Source: Lobosporangium transversale (Eukaryota > Mortierellomycota > Mortierellomycetes > Mortierellales > Mortierellaceae). From it: a stretch of 64,000 nucleotides of DNA. The notes below the pieces were generated by a model that did no database searches, had not been told where the DNA came from, and saw nothing but the letters and a program-made list of their open reading frames with translations. How positions within the stretch are numbered: the stretch's first letter is position 1; each line of letters begins with the position of its first letter. This document shows, piece by piece, positions 23,862-35,575 of the stretch. The stretch is taken from the NCBI RefSeq assembly GCF_002105155.1, contig NW_019028988.1, positions 1 to 64,000 of the forward strand. The letters are read 5' to 3'. The translations under genes and the position numbers were made by a program.

Positions 23862-24286
23862 ATGCCATTGGTTGACTATGGAAGCTCATCGGACGAAGAT
23901 GAGAGACCAGTCTCTCAACCAAATGTCAAGAGCGATGGAAACGATGCAAATCGCAAGGGAGTTAAGCGCTCATTGCAGAATGAGAGCGAGGTTGCTTCAC
24001 ACAAAAGGTTGGCATTGTTCTTCTGTATTCAAAGCCGACTTCTCCCTTGCATTAAAAATATAATCCCCATGTTAATAATAATAAACAATATATTTTTTTA
24101 GACCCAAGGCTCTTCCTCCACTTCCAGTATCTTTAACTAATCTTTTCAAAGACAGAGAGCGTCAACCTGACAACCCTGAAAGACATCAAGGAAGAATTAG
24201 AAATCGTGCACACATTGATGGTTCTTGGCCTGTTCATGTCTATCTGGAGGGTATGTGTAGTTTTCGCAGTGTACATCCTGCGAGCG

Positions 24287-24317
<31 letters not shown>

Positions 24318-25148
24318 ATACAAAATTATGAAGAAGACAAACGAGAAGCATGGCTAACAATGGTCTTTTATGATCCAGTTAAGCTATCAAGCGAGCTCTT
24401 TGATATCGTAAAAACTTTGACTAAAAGAGCACGGGAAATGGCCCCAAACACCGTTTCGTTACTTCAGTCATTGGAATCAGTTAAAGACTCGAAAGCAATA
24501 CCAATAGAAGCAGAAACAGCGGCGGATGCGACTGAGTTACATATCAGCCTAACTAGACCTCTATATCTACAGGAGCTACACCTTGGCGGATTCATGTCAG
24601 ATATCCGAACAGCCTTTAAGAATAAGAAAAGGTAAAATGATCACAAGTAAGAAATCATTTGAATAGAGCAAATGAATCTTATATTGTATTTCAATTGATT
24701 CATCTGATAGGTTTAGTTTGTCATTCTCGGGTGTCCAAAGCTTCGCGAATGATGAGAAAACAAGGTCGTTCTTGAGTTTACGAGTGGGATCAGGGCATGC
24801 AGAGGTGAGGACTTGTGTATAAAGTTTCGGTACTATGGGTTTTGCGAGTTTTGCTTGGCCTATTAATGACCAACCCTAAGTTGGTATTGTACCGAGTAGA
24901 TAGAAAATCTTGTGGCAGAGATGGATACCATTGTGCAACGATACTCACAACCCAGATTTTATGACGACCCTGAGCTTCACGCCAGCTTTGCATGGGCTGT
25001 AGGTGGCGATATCCTTAACAAGGAAGTTGTAGACGCAATGCCTGAGCTTGAAGGCGAGCTTGGGCAAGACCTGCGACACTGCTCTATTACAGTGCGTCGC
25101 GTTGCCTGGAAGTTGGGCCAAAAAGTTGGCTTTGTCGCATTACAGTAA
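23862..25148 (+). CDS. USB1: U6 snRNA phosphodiesterase USB1 (Mpn1)
   Basis: Nuclear 2H-family exonuclease that trims and seals the 3' end of U6 snRNA. Five exons, 23862..24007, 24102..24250, 24379..24631, 24711..24804 and 24900..25148, encode 296 residues in frame. The start MPLVDYGSSSDEDE is characteristic; an ATG 36 bases earlier is in the same frame but less family-like. Conserved blocks are PLPVSLTNLF, RHQGRIRNRAHIDGSWPVHV, and the two catalytic HxS motifs LHISLTRP (exon 3) and LHASFAWAVGG (exon 5), with SFANDEKTRSFLSLRV between. The first donor (AG|GTTGGC) is atypical but phase and alignment require it. Intron 2 contains an A run of about 30. The stop lies only 161 bp before the NPL4 ATG. 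Confidence 0.93.
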
Positions 25149-25309
25149 AATAAAATAAAAAAAGTGGCACGAGCGACGCGTTGTGGCAGTCACGTCTACG
25201 TAATTTTGGACTTGCGCTTTTAGAATAAGGCCTCCCTCAGTCTTTCTTCTTTTTTGTCCTCCTACCAACCTACCAATTCTTATCACTCACTAAAACTACA
25301 CTCACTACA

Positions 25310-27879
25310 ATGGTAATTTAATGAACACGCTCACCAGGAATGGTACAACTGAATGACCATTATTAATGACTCGACAATGTTTATAATGCATGTAATCAAT
25401 AAATGTCATTCTTTTAACCCGACAAATGTCGTTTACCAATAGCTTGTCCGAGTGCGAAGTAAAGAGGGCACTCATCGCATTGAGGTGAATCCAACTGACG
25501 ATATCACAGTCCTTAAGGATAAGGTATATTTTTACTATTGGTGGCATTTTATGGTACTGCGCAGTAGGTCTATGTGAACATTACTCTTAATGGCTTTGTC
25601 AACCTTTTTATGATGTATTTCAACAGATCGCACAAGCACTTAGCATCATAGATCCATCAACGATCACCGTTAGCGACCAACCCAATGCAGGAGCCACACA
25701 AATGGATAGCCTTTCTGGAAAGTCTTTGGCTGAGCTGAATATCAAGTATGTAAGCGATATATTTTTGATCAGGATATAATAACATTTTTTGAATGCTGCG
25801 GCATGTTGCGTTGCTAATCTTAATTTTTTACCTGTTGGACGTTTCCTATTATAGGCATGGCGATCTTCTCTATATTGGGTTTGCAGAAGCTGCGGTGCAA
25901 GCTGACAATAAAGCACCATCGGCAATAGTCGTGCAGGATGCTGTTGATGATTATTTAGATACACAGGATGGCCTTATCAAAAGAGGAAAAGATCCTAAAT
26001 TGTACGTAGCAGACATCATGTATTCGTTCCTCGGCATATATGTTTCTTTTTTTTTACTAATATTTGCTCTCATGTCGTCCTGCAAATCCCGTTAGCTGCA
26101 AGCATGCTGCGAATGGAATGTGCGACTATTGCATGCCTCTCGAGCCATATGATCCAGCATATTTGGAGGAGCATAAGATCAAGAGCATGTCGTTTCATTC
26201 GTATTTGCGAAAGCTGGGTGCACATGATAAGAAGCAAGGAACGTCCTACATCACCTTGCCTTCACTTGAGGAACCATCATACAAAGTTAAAACCAACTGC
26301 AGTTCTGGACATCCACCATGGCCTGCCAGCATCTGTACTAAATGTCAACCCAGTGCTATCACTTTACAGCGCCAGGTGAGGCAATTTAACAAACAACAAA
26401 GTGGAGGTTATATTTTTAGCTCTGCGTGATAATGAGGCTAACATTGATCACCAATGCTAAATATCATAGCCATTCCGACTGGTTGATCACGTGGAGTTCT
26501 CCAACGCATCCATTATTGACAACTTTATTGGTTATTGGCGTTCCACTGGACTTCAGCGTTTTGGTTACATGTATGGAAGATATGAGCCTTATCCAGAAGT
26601 GCCTCTTGGTATCAAAGCTGTGGTAGAAGCCATTTACGAGCCTCCCCAGGAAGGCGACAGCGAAGGCTTAAGGGTTGAGGACCCAATCGAAGGCGAAAAA
26701 AGAGCAGGTGAGATGGCGACAGCATGTGGACTCCAGCGCGTGGGCATGATCTATACTGACTTGACTGATGATGGCACCGGGAAAGGGACAGTTCTTTGTA
26801 AGCGGCATATTGATTCGTACTTTTTCTCATCGCAAGAGTGTCAATTTGCGGCAGTGATGCAGAAAAAATACCCCAATGCGACAAAATACTCCTCCACAGG
26901 AACGTTTGGCTCCAAATTCGTGACATGTGTCATTGGAGGCAACGAGGAAGGCAACATTGATGTGTCATCATATCAAGTTTCCAACACATGTGTGGGTATG
27001 GTGGATGCGGACATTGTCGAGCCTAGTGTAGAGCCAGGAATTATGCGAGTCAAGGAGCCCACGTCGGAACGATACATTCCAGATGTGTTTTTTAAATACA
27101 AGAACGAGTATAATTTGGTTGTTCAGAAGGATGCAAAGCCCTCTTTCCCCGTTGAATACCTTTTGGTTAACGTAAGGTTTTCAGCCATGGCTATAGTTAG
27201 CATTTATGGAGCTGTTGTTTGTATGGATATCCAGTTAACCCTCCCGAACGGGCACTAATGCGTATTTTTATATCGCTAATAGGTAACACATGGTTTCCCT
27301 GTTAAATCTTCGCCAATGTTTACCTCACCAAAGGATTTCCCTATCGAGAATAGAGTTGGGGTATTTACACAGGATGCCGGTGCATTGCATCGCTACCTTC
27401 AATCTGGAAACCTGGTTGATCTTGCATCCAACTTTCACTTTTTACTTTTTACTCGCAGCATGGGTATTTTAAATGATGCTGTAAGTCTATATTACTCGTA
27501 CTATTCCTATATTATTGAAACCTTGGAGTATTTGGCTTTTCAATTGAATACCAAAAGAGCCATGGAATCATACTAAACATTTTTTTTTATTCCTTAACTG
27601 ATACAGGATGAAATGAATCTTTTGGTACGTGTTGCACTTTTACATAAAGAAGAAGATGCAAACAAGTTAGTCCAGACGGGTGGGTGGCAGACACTATTGA
27701 CAATCCTGAAGGAGTCTGCCGGACCGTCCAGAGCAAATCAAGGCGAGTCTTCTTCAAGTGGAGGCGCTGGTAGTTCATTGGGCACATCAGCAGCAGCGCC
27801 TTGGACATGTCGTCATTGCACATTCCTTAACACCCACGGTGACGAGAACTGCGAGATGTGTGGACTTCCAATGGGATAA
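25310..27879 (+). CDS. NPL4: NPL4, ubiquitin-recognition cofactor of Cdc48/p97
   Basis: Partner of Ufd1 that delivers ubiquitinated proteins to the Cdc48 unfoldase in ERAD and chromatin extraction. Eight exons, 25310..25312, 25443..25523, 25627..25745, 25855..26001, 26096..26375, 26470..27171, 27283..27480 and 27607..27879, encode 600 residues. The first coding exon is only the ATG; the intron starts directly after it, and exon 2 continues [17 protein letters not shown], the N-terminal UBX-like fold. The zinc-binding block ([35 protein letters not shown]) and the MPN-like core ([20 protein letters not shown]) follow. The C-terminus is an NZF ubiquitin-binding finger, [10 protein letters not shown]...CEMCGLPMG, present in animal NPL4 but absent from S. 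cerevisiae Npl4. Confidence 0.95.
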
Positions 27880-28117
27880 ATGTGGAAGAAGTTATGGAAC
27901 GCACTTTAACAATTTCTTTCCACGGAACTTTGCTCAACATGTTGTTGAATCTCATTGACTACTATTATTGTAAAAGAAAAAGAAAAAAAGAAATAAAAAG
28001 TGATACAGTTTATTTCATTTCATGGATCGTGTATAACGCAGTCACTTGCAGAAAAATTAATTAAAAGCGTTGTTGATCTTGTTCATTTCATTTTCTTACA
28101 GTTCTGAAAACAGCATC

Positions 28118-29390
28118 ATGAACAGAATCACCACTCTCTATTTCCGTAGAATACCTTCAGGACTCGGGTTCGGTCACAAAATCGAATCACACGCCACATG
28201 CACGGCCGTACGATTATATGCTTCTGGAGGAGTCAAAAGTGGGGGAAGAGGAGGAGCAGCAGCAACTTCCTCAAAGAAGTCGCCCTCACTCTCCAAACAT
28301 TCACCTCCGGAATTGAAGAACATAAATGCTACATTGTCACCTTCGTCAATTGCAAGCAACTCTACAGCAGGGAAGCCCTCAACAATGGCAACAACGGCAG
28401 CAGTACCCAGAGAATCTATTGGATCGAAAACTAGAAGAGGTGGAACAGGATCTTTCCCCAATTTCTCGCGCAACCTTGCAGAGATGTGTACTAAGCAGTA
28501 AAGTCTTTTTTTTTTTTTTTTTTTTTTTTTTAGCAAGGAGTGATGCAAGCATTAAAAAAAAAAAAAAAAAAAGGTCTCTTAGTCTCAAGACTATCAGATA
28601 ATGCTGATCTAATATTCATCTCTAACTTTTTTTTCCTCTGTGGGAGGAAATTTGACTGATCTGAATGGTAGAGATGTTGTGTTCTATGAACCTCCACCGA
28701 CGATCAAAAAGACATTTATGTTAGCCTATATAACTGCAGGATTGCAAATGATCTTCTGGGGCAATGTTGCACAATATGCATTTACGCACTACACGGATAA
28801 TCCTATCTTTTCAGCCACTCAGCCTCCGCCTCCACCATTGCCTCTTCCTGGAACTGAAGGAGTTGAATCAACAGATCTGCCTTTAGCTCCACTCCGTAAA
28901 CGGATCATCATCTCGGCTGGGCTTGTTGGTACTGGTTTCGTCATTGCATTTGGTATCTGTGCTGTTCCATGGAGGTAACATTTTTTTTTTTTTTTTTTTT
29001 TTTTTTTAGGACAGGAAAGTTTCTACTTTGAGGAAGGAATAGTCCCAATATCATATGTTTAATCTTCCCTTTTGCTTGGCCTTTTATTTATTTATTTTAT
29101 CAAGATATGTCACAAAGCTGACGTTACTTAGAGGCGGCACGCAGATTAGGATTGAGACTGGACGCAAGTTCCCCAAAGGATATCATCGGATCTATCCAAT
29201 TCAGGACATGCAATGCCGTCAACAACTGCTCACAAACGTTGGGCCTCAAGGGACATCACCCGCCAAGGAAGGAAGTAGTGCTCATATTATGCTCGGTAGT
29301 AAAAAAGAACGCATGTCCTTCTTTATCGATCGACGAGGATGGTTCAAGGACCCTGCACTTTGGGACAAAATCTTCCATAAACCTTATTAA
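28118..29390 (+). CDS. TMEM223/Mrx15-like mitochondrial inner-membrane protein
   Basis: Probable mitochondrial membrane protein; yeast Mrx15 binds the mitoribosome and human TMEM223 acts in respiratory-chain biogenesis. Three exons, 28118..28497, 28672..28974 and 29105..29390, encode 322 residues. The first about 35 residues are basic and without acidic clusters (MNRITTLYFRRIPSG), a presequence, and a Ser/Thr-rich linker follows. Family pattern: DVVFYEPPPTIKKTFMLAYI, two helices (LQMIFWGNVAQYAF and IIISAGLVGTGFVIAFGI), then LTLLRGGTQIRIETG and the C-terminal SFFIDRRGWFKDPALWDKIF. The second exon's acceptor is chosen as GGTAG at 28671: the earlier GGGAG would give either a stop or a weak donor. 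Intron 1 holds both a T run and an A run. Orthology is inferred from the pattern. Confidence 0.75.
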
Positions 29391-29616
29391 TGCAATGATG
29401 AAATAAAGATAATTTTTATTACATATTTTTTGTGTTATTATTATATAAATATTATAAATGTTAAAGATGTATTATGGTGATTAGATGAACAAAAAAATTA
29501 ATAAATAAAGTTGTTCATATCATTAGAATAAGTTATGGGTAAGAAGATTGAAACAATTTAACAAAAGTGGAAGGGGAAGGTAAACTATAATGAATTTACA
29601 ATTCGGGTCTCGATAT

Positions 29617-30696
29617 TTAGTAACGGCGCCCAAAGAATCTTCCCCAGCGGCTAACGACGGGCTTCTCTGTATAGACGGGGTCAGCAACAGGCGCAATAGG
29701 AGCAGTACCGGGAGCACCAGCAACGGCGGGTGCCACGGGAGCAACAGGGGCAACAGGGACAACAGGAGCGACAGCTGCTACAGGACGGAAAGTTCTGGTC
29801 CTTCCCCAAGAATAGAACTGAATAAGCATACCCAAGATAGCCATAACCAAGAACGTTCCGAGCAGAGCATAGGCACCTGCAGGCTCATCCTCGAAATGAG
29901 ATTCAACACTGTTTCGAGAGTTGATGAAGGAGTCTGCACGAGAGGTGAAGCCAGTATGAGCGTACATGTCCACACCAACGACGAAGGAGTAAGCGCCTAC
30001 GATAGCAGAGGCTACGATCACCATTTCCTTCTCATTAAAAAGCCCGATCACGAAGCCAATGACCGCGAGGACGACCAGCAAGGAGATTCGGCCTGAAGAA
30101 TTGGTGATGACTCCACCGGATTTCCAACCCAGGATCCAAAGTCCCACAGCATAGAACGCCAAGGCGCCCAAGACAGCAGCTCCGAGTCTGGAACAAAAGA
30201 TAAGGAACAATCCTCCGATGATGCCAACTATGATGGAGATTACCAACAGGAGAGTGTAGGAGGATACACCAGCATTCGCCATACCAATGTAAGAGAGGTT
30301 ACCCAGGAAGTAAAATCCAGCAATGAATAAGGTTACATAATAGATTCGGTAGCCAAAGAAACAGAGAATAAAGCCTAGGATAATCAAGATGGCGCCTGCA
30401 ATTTTCGCCTGAGTCGAGATGTTGTAGGGTCCCTCACGCGCATCTCCGAGGACATCATCAAGATCATTATTGCCATTATCATCATCTCCTGGAGCTTTAC
30501 TCGCCGTTGGAAATCCTGGTAGGGGAGCAGCGGAGGAAAGGGTAGCAAAGAGAGAGATCATCATGGAGATGATCATGAGGAGATATGCAGGCGCACATCG
30601 TAGCCAGTTGTTGGGTTTGGTGCGAGGGAGGCGTCTACTACGTAGGAGTGAGCTTGGTGAATGGAGGAGAGTTGTAGATTTTTTGGAGCGGGTCAT
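29617..30696 (-). CDS. Polytopic membrane protein, DUF4203/TMEM198-like
   Basis: Single-exon gene of 359 residues. The arginine-rich start is followed by a hydrophobic stretch (APAYLLMIISMMISLFATLS) ending at SSAAPLPG, so a signal peptide using an internal ATG (residue about 41) is possible. Seven or so helices follow, beginning AKIAGAILIILGFILCFFGY, with glycine-rich small-residue helices such as IIVGIIGGLFLIFCSRLGAA and FAIGL-type repeats, matching the DUF4203/TMEM198 style. The C-terminal tail has a Val-Ala-Pro run (VAPVVPVAPVAPVAP) and ends WGRFFGRRY. Function in fungi is unknown. Convergent with the TMEM223-like gene, 226 bp apart. Family assignment is by topology and pattern. Confidence 0.7.
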   Translation of the reverse strand: MTRSKKSTTLLHSPSSLLRSRRLPRTKPNNWLRCAPAYLLMIISMMISLFATLSSAAPLPGFPTASKAPGDDDNGNNDLDDVLGDAREGPYNISTQAKIAGAILIILGFILCFFGYRIYYVTLFIAGFYFLGNLSYIGMANAGVSSYTLLLVISIIVGIIGGLFLIFCSRLGAAVLGALAFYAVGLWILGWKSGGVITNSSGRISLLVVLAVIGFVIGLFNEKEMVIVASAIVGAYSFVVGVDMYAHTGFTSRADSFINSRNSVESHFEDEPAGAYALLGTFLVMAILGMLIQFYSWGRTRTFRPVAAVAPVVPVAPVAPVAPAVAGAPGTAPIAPVADPVYTEKPVVSRWGRFFGRRY

Positions 30697-31371
30697 GTTT
30701 TAATATGATTTAATTTGAAAAGTGTTAAGGAATAAAAAAGATGGTGAGGAGGTCTGTTCTTTTTATATGTTCCATGGGTATGGGTATTTATTATAAAAGA
30801 CAATAAACTTTTAGATGCATAGGAGACGTTATGTCATGAATGGATGGTCTATGTAGCAGGTCCCTGGTTTGGTCCATTGTTGCTTGTCTAGAAGACAATT
30901 TTACTTCATATAATCTTAATGGCGTTAAGCTGCCCAAGTGGATCACATGGGCTTTTTTTTAGACCCTGCTAAAATGACTTGAACGCTCGGAATAAGGCTT
31001 CTTAAGACGTTTACTTTGTTGCTTTGTTTGGTATTTTACATCACCCAAGCATCATTTGAAAAGTTATTCAAGTAATAACAAGTAATTACACTAGAAAAGG
31101 GTGGTGTACAAAAATAAAAATTAAAGGAATGTTGTTCCTCAGCAACAAACAAACATGTGTGCGTCATACATTGATATTGAAATAAAATATGATGGTTTCT
31201 CCGTTCCATGGCTGTGCATTAAGTGGCACAAAAATCTTACAGCATATTGCGTTACAAGCATTGTTTATTTTTTATTATGTCAGCTTAAATTAACATGGGC
31301 CATGGCATAGTGTAATATGGATATAAATGTTTGCACGTTTTCTTTTTTTATACATCTAACTATAGCCTATA
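30697..31371. other. Intergenic spacer
   Basis: 675 bases between MDM12's 3' end and the 5' end of the DUF4203-like gene (both minus). Apart from the TATA candidate, only AT-rich DNA was seen. Confidence 0.55.
30759..30767 (-). promoter_or_regulatory. TATA-box candidate for the DUF4203-like gene
   Basis: The minus strand reads TATAAAAAG about 60 to 70 bp upstream of the ATG at 30696. Position and motif fit a core promoter with a short leader. Confidence 0.45.
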
Positions 31372-34300
31372 TTAATGACGTCTTTGGTTAACAGTAGGTA
31401 CCCCCTGAGACGCTCGAGCCCGAAGGGACGATGATGAAGACGACATTACATCTCCTGCACGACTCGTACTTGTGGTCACAGAGGCCGCCGAGCCACGAGA
31501 CGCTCCTCTGCTTCTTTCTACATTACTGTTGCCATATATTGGTATTGAATGGCTGGATTGGTTTGTGGCAACTGATGCAGCCGTTGAGGGACGCGAAGGT
31601 ATTGCGCTTCCGCCTCGTGAACTGACTGCATGGTTTCCTCCCCCGATAACTTGACTTGATGAAGTTGAAGCTGTTCCGGTTGCGGATGACTCTGACGTAG
31701 ACGATGGTGGCGGGGGGCGCACAAGCTCAATTGAATGATAGCTGGGGTAGACAAAATCCTCGGTGATGAACTTACGAAGCTGTTCTAAGACAAAGCGTTC
31801 AACCTTTCCCACGTTTTTCAATACAGCTATCAATCAATGGGTGAAAAGGAAATAATTTTAGAAATGAAATGGTAGAGCCAAACACGACGAAGAAAATATA
31901 TTGAGATACCTTGCTTTTGCTCATCGCCAACCTGGGATTCAATTCGAACACTTGATAGGATACTAGCATATTAATTGATAGAGAGAAGCTAGCAGTAAGC
32001 TACTGTTTATGATCTAGAGCAATTATTATTATTATTATTATTTTACCTCTCATTAGGATCCTCGGGTTCCAGGAAACAAACATTGACGTGATCACGCAGA
32101 TATGCCATCAACACCTTGGCTATTACAAAAAACAGCAGTTTGAACAAATGGTGTCTAGGCTGTTAGCGTACACAATTCGTTTTACATGATAATATGGGTA
32201 AGATCTAATTTTTAAACTGTCAAATGTCAAAGGTAAAGTATTACCAATTACCTTTGAACGAGAATCCCGTGATAACAAGCTTCACTGGCAGCGCCAAGAA
32301 TGAAAACGTTGGATAATTGAGCAATAATTCTGTTTCGATTGTAAATCCCATTGACCCTTGATATTGCACCGAGAGGAGTAGTTGAATGTCATTCTCGTGA
32401 CGCTTAGAGGGCGTTGTTCCTAATGGCGGTGTATATGTAGGTGGTGTCCTTGCTCCTCCATGGTCATAATCATTGTTCCTAGGATGGTCTTCTCGCTTCC
32501 TCCGTCTTCTCCTGTCTTGGTGGTCCCCGACATTTTGGCTGATAGAATTATTCCCGCCACCGGTAGACTGGACGTTTGAACGGCCATGGATCATGCTACT
32601 GCTTCTACTCCTTTGCTCACTCGGAATCGATTGTCCAGTGGTTGATCTGCTGGTCCTTCCTATTATTGGGCCTCTATCATCTTTCAAACTCCCAACAGTC
32701 TTGGGCTGCAATGGAAATGCATCAAAACTGTATGATTCTATCGGTGACATATAAATAGAGTTGTCATGATGCTGCTGGTAACGAGGATCCTGCTCTTGAT
32801 CCCTTAACCCATTCAGCAAAGCCTCAGCTGCTGCCACTGAGCGCTGTTCCGTTGTTAAAGCCGCTGGTGTTGCTTCTCCTGTGGTCGATACTGTATAGGC
32901 TTCATCTTCAACTGTGTCCGAGAAGCTTTGTCGCCTCGAAAATGCTGTTGTAGGCGATTCGAAGCCTCTTGGAGTGCTGGGTATGGTTCTAGAAGGAGTT
33001 CCAGCTCTCAGCCCCAAGAGTGAATTCCCGGACACGACTATGCTTGAAAGATCTGGAAAATAGAGTTGTGGTCCCGGAGGCCCTACGGCAGTTGAGTTAA
33101 AAGTGGTCGTTGCATTAGAGCCCGTAGTAGCACTAACAGAATTGGACGTTGGTGAGCTATAAAATGGAACTCCTGATAACGATCGGGTTCCAGACCTGGT
33201 TTGCATGACACTGGATAAAACCCCACCAGGATTGGACCCTATCCCCGGGCCAAATCCGAGTCCAAGCCCACTCCCCATGTTGCCATTCGGACCGCCTGGT
33301 GTGGATGGGAAGAGCGATGCGCCAAGTTGAGGTTGCTGTTGTTGAGGGAGATTTTGAGCACTGTTTCTTAATGAGCTTTCCTGGTCTGCTGCCTTGATAG
33401 GCGTTGAATGCTCTAAGACTAGATCTTTCATGCGCTGATAAATGGTTGATTCTCCTTGGGTATAAAACGCTTCACTCTCAATTTCATCATCAGATGGATG
33501 AGAACTTAGGCTATGGCTTGTACTAGATTTCCTTGCAGATGTGTTTTTAGTATCGTAGGGCGAGGGTGCAGAGACGCTAGTGTCGCCATCAAGCTTGAGA
33601 TCTCGATTGATACGTTTCGGTTCTTGAGTATATGAGACTACTTCATGTTCTACAGGATGGTGACGAGAACGACGCACTGAAGGTGAAGTTGAGCACTCGA
33701 ATGGTGCTGACCGACTAGATCCGGCAGATGATACTGATGAAGCCCGAGACGAAATTTTGGTTGGCGAAGCTGTCGCAGACCGGATCGAGCGAAGGCCATG
33801 ATCCTGGATGAAGGCTGAACTATCCAACCCCAAGCCTCCCAAGCCCGGTACTCCTGAACGATGATCTCTATTGAGCTCCTCCTTGTATGAATCCCATCCA
33901 CTGCTGCTTGCGCCGCCTTTTCTGTGCTTTTGTGGTATGTCTTGCTGTCGATGCAGCCACTCTTCTGCTTCTAGTTGCTGCTGCCGTTCGAAACGTCCTG
34001 ATCCTAAATATTCGATATCATCGCCCTCGCCTACCATGACAACGCTTCCATCCGGCGAATAAGGATATTCATCATCATATTCATCGCCACTGGCGAGTTC
34101 ATCTTCATCCATACTCTCGCCTCCTCCTGCCTCTGCTGCCTCTTGTGCTAGTCGAGCTTCCTCCTGATCCATATGAACATACCACTCTTCGAGCGGATCC
34201 GTCACATCCAGAACCGTAACACTGGGTGGTGTGTCTCCGAAACGGAATTTCGAGACGGCAATATTCCCTAGAAATGTTGGTTTCGCGATGCGCTGAAAGT

Positions 34301-34373
34301 GAGCATGGATCATGCTCTCGATCTGAAGTGCTACTTCGTCATCGAGTTTGTCCCAAGCAAATTCAAACGACAT
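31372..34373 (-). CDS. MDM12: MDM12, ERMES ER-mitochondria tether subunit
   Basis: SMP-domain protein that bridges Mmm1 (ER) and Mdm34/Mdm10 (mitochondria) and carries phospholipids between the membranes. Four exons, 5' to 3': 32252..34373, 32047..32119, 31910..31962 and 31372..31826, give 900 residues. The SMP fold is split. Its N-terminal piece is MSFEFAWDKLDDEVALQIES plus KFRFGDTPPSVTVLDVTDPL (1 to about 75). The C-terminal piece (about 660 to 815) holds LLLSVQYQGSMGFTIETELL, PVKLVITGFSF, AKVLMAYLRDHVNVCFLEPE, SSVRIESQVG and VERFVLEQLRKFITEDFVYP. Between them lies an insertion of nearly 600 residues of low complexity (acidic, Ser-, Gly- and Gln-rich). After the SMP fold comes another Ser/Thr-rich tail. 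Yeast Mdm12 has about 270 residues, so this is unusually long. Confidence 0.93.
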
Positions 34374-35541
34374 GACAGATCGAAATGTGATTCACCTGTT
34401 TTCTTTTTCTTTTCACAACTAGCGATACTATAAAAACTGACAAGATCATTCAATGGTTTTGTTGTTTTGATCGCAATGCCAATGTCGATGCTGGCTTTTT
34501 TTTTTTTTTTTTTTTTTTCCTCCAGCAAGAATGAACTGTTGTACTTCTCTCTAGCTGTGCTTGCAATTAACCCTAGTCACGAGAAGCCGAAAAAGGATAT
34601 ATTTATTCGCTTCGCTTTGCCCAACCTTCTTCCAATTATTGGCGAATGCGGAAGTTCCTTTGTGGATGATACTAAGAATATCAATTCTGATGTAACATTT
34701 GCAATCATATTATTTTACAAATGCCTTTTTAGCCCAGCAAACCTCGAAAACTGAATCGAGAGTGTAATTGATGTCCTTATTCATCAATTTGGATCGCTTT
34801 ACGGTCACCATACGCCTCGCGACGTTCCTTTGATAAGTCCTTCAAGCACTGCCGCGACCATTGCTACAGTTCATAACTATGCTTAAAGACATACTGCTAC
34901 AGAAAATAGATCTCTCCTCCCTCTTCATAGTTACTAAGCACCACTCTCTTAGCAAGCTCTGTAACAAAAGGTCCTGCCTGTGACAGATGGAGTCAAGTAA
35001 AGATCCTGAACAGCACCTGTCGCGATGCACATCCATTACTGAATCTGCGTATTTCCCAGCGATAGATTGCTGGCTTGAGAGTACGGTTTGAGTTATTGTT
35101 GATAACTTAATAAGCTATTGTTGTTGATTGAAGATTCACAGTATCTTGCGTAAACCTTTCAATATCATTAAATACTAGATCTGAACAAGCCGAGGCCTCA
35201 AAGTTCTAGTGTAACTTGCAGGGCCAAAGCAATTGATGGCTCCATCCTACTACGTATCAATGCAGAAGGAATGAAGAAAAGCTTGGGGATATTGTAATCT
35301 GTATCGTATGAATGGGGACTGATTCCCACATACCAAAATAAGCTTCTGCTTCAAACATTGCTATCGCTCACTATTTGCTTCAACATGAATACGTGACATT
35401 AGCAGATGTTTTGCAAGGGAGCGAGGCATCTGTGGTCAAGAAAAAGATCTGGTCGTCTTCTCTCATGAAGCTCATTAATATCGAAATTAATTAGCCTGAA
35501 GGGAGAGGTGGTATTTTACTTCATTCCACCAGGGCTCAAGG

Positions 35542-35575
<34 letters not shown>

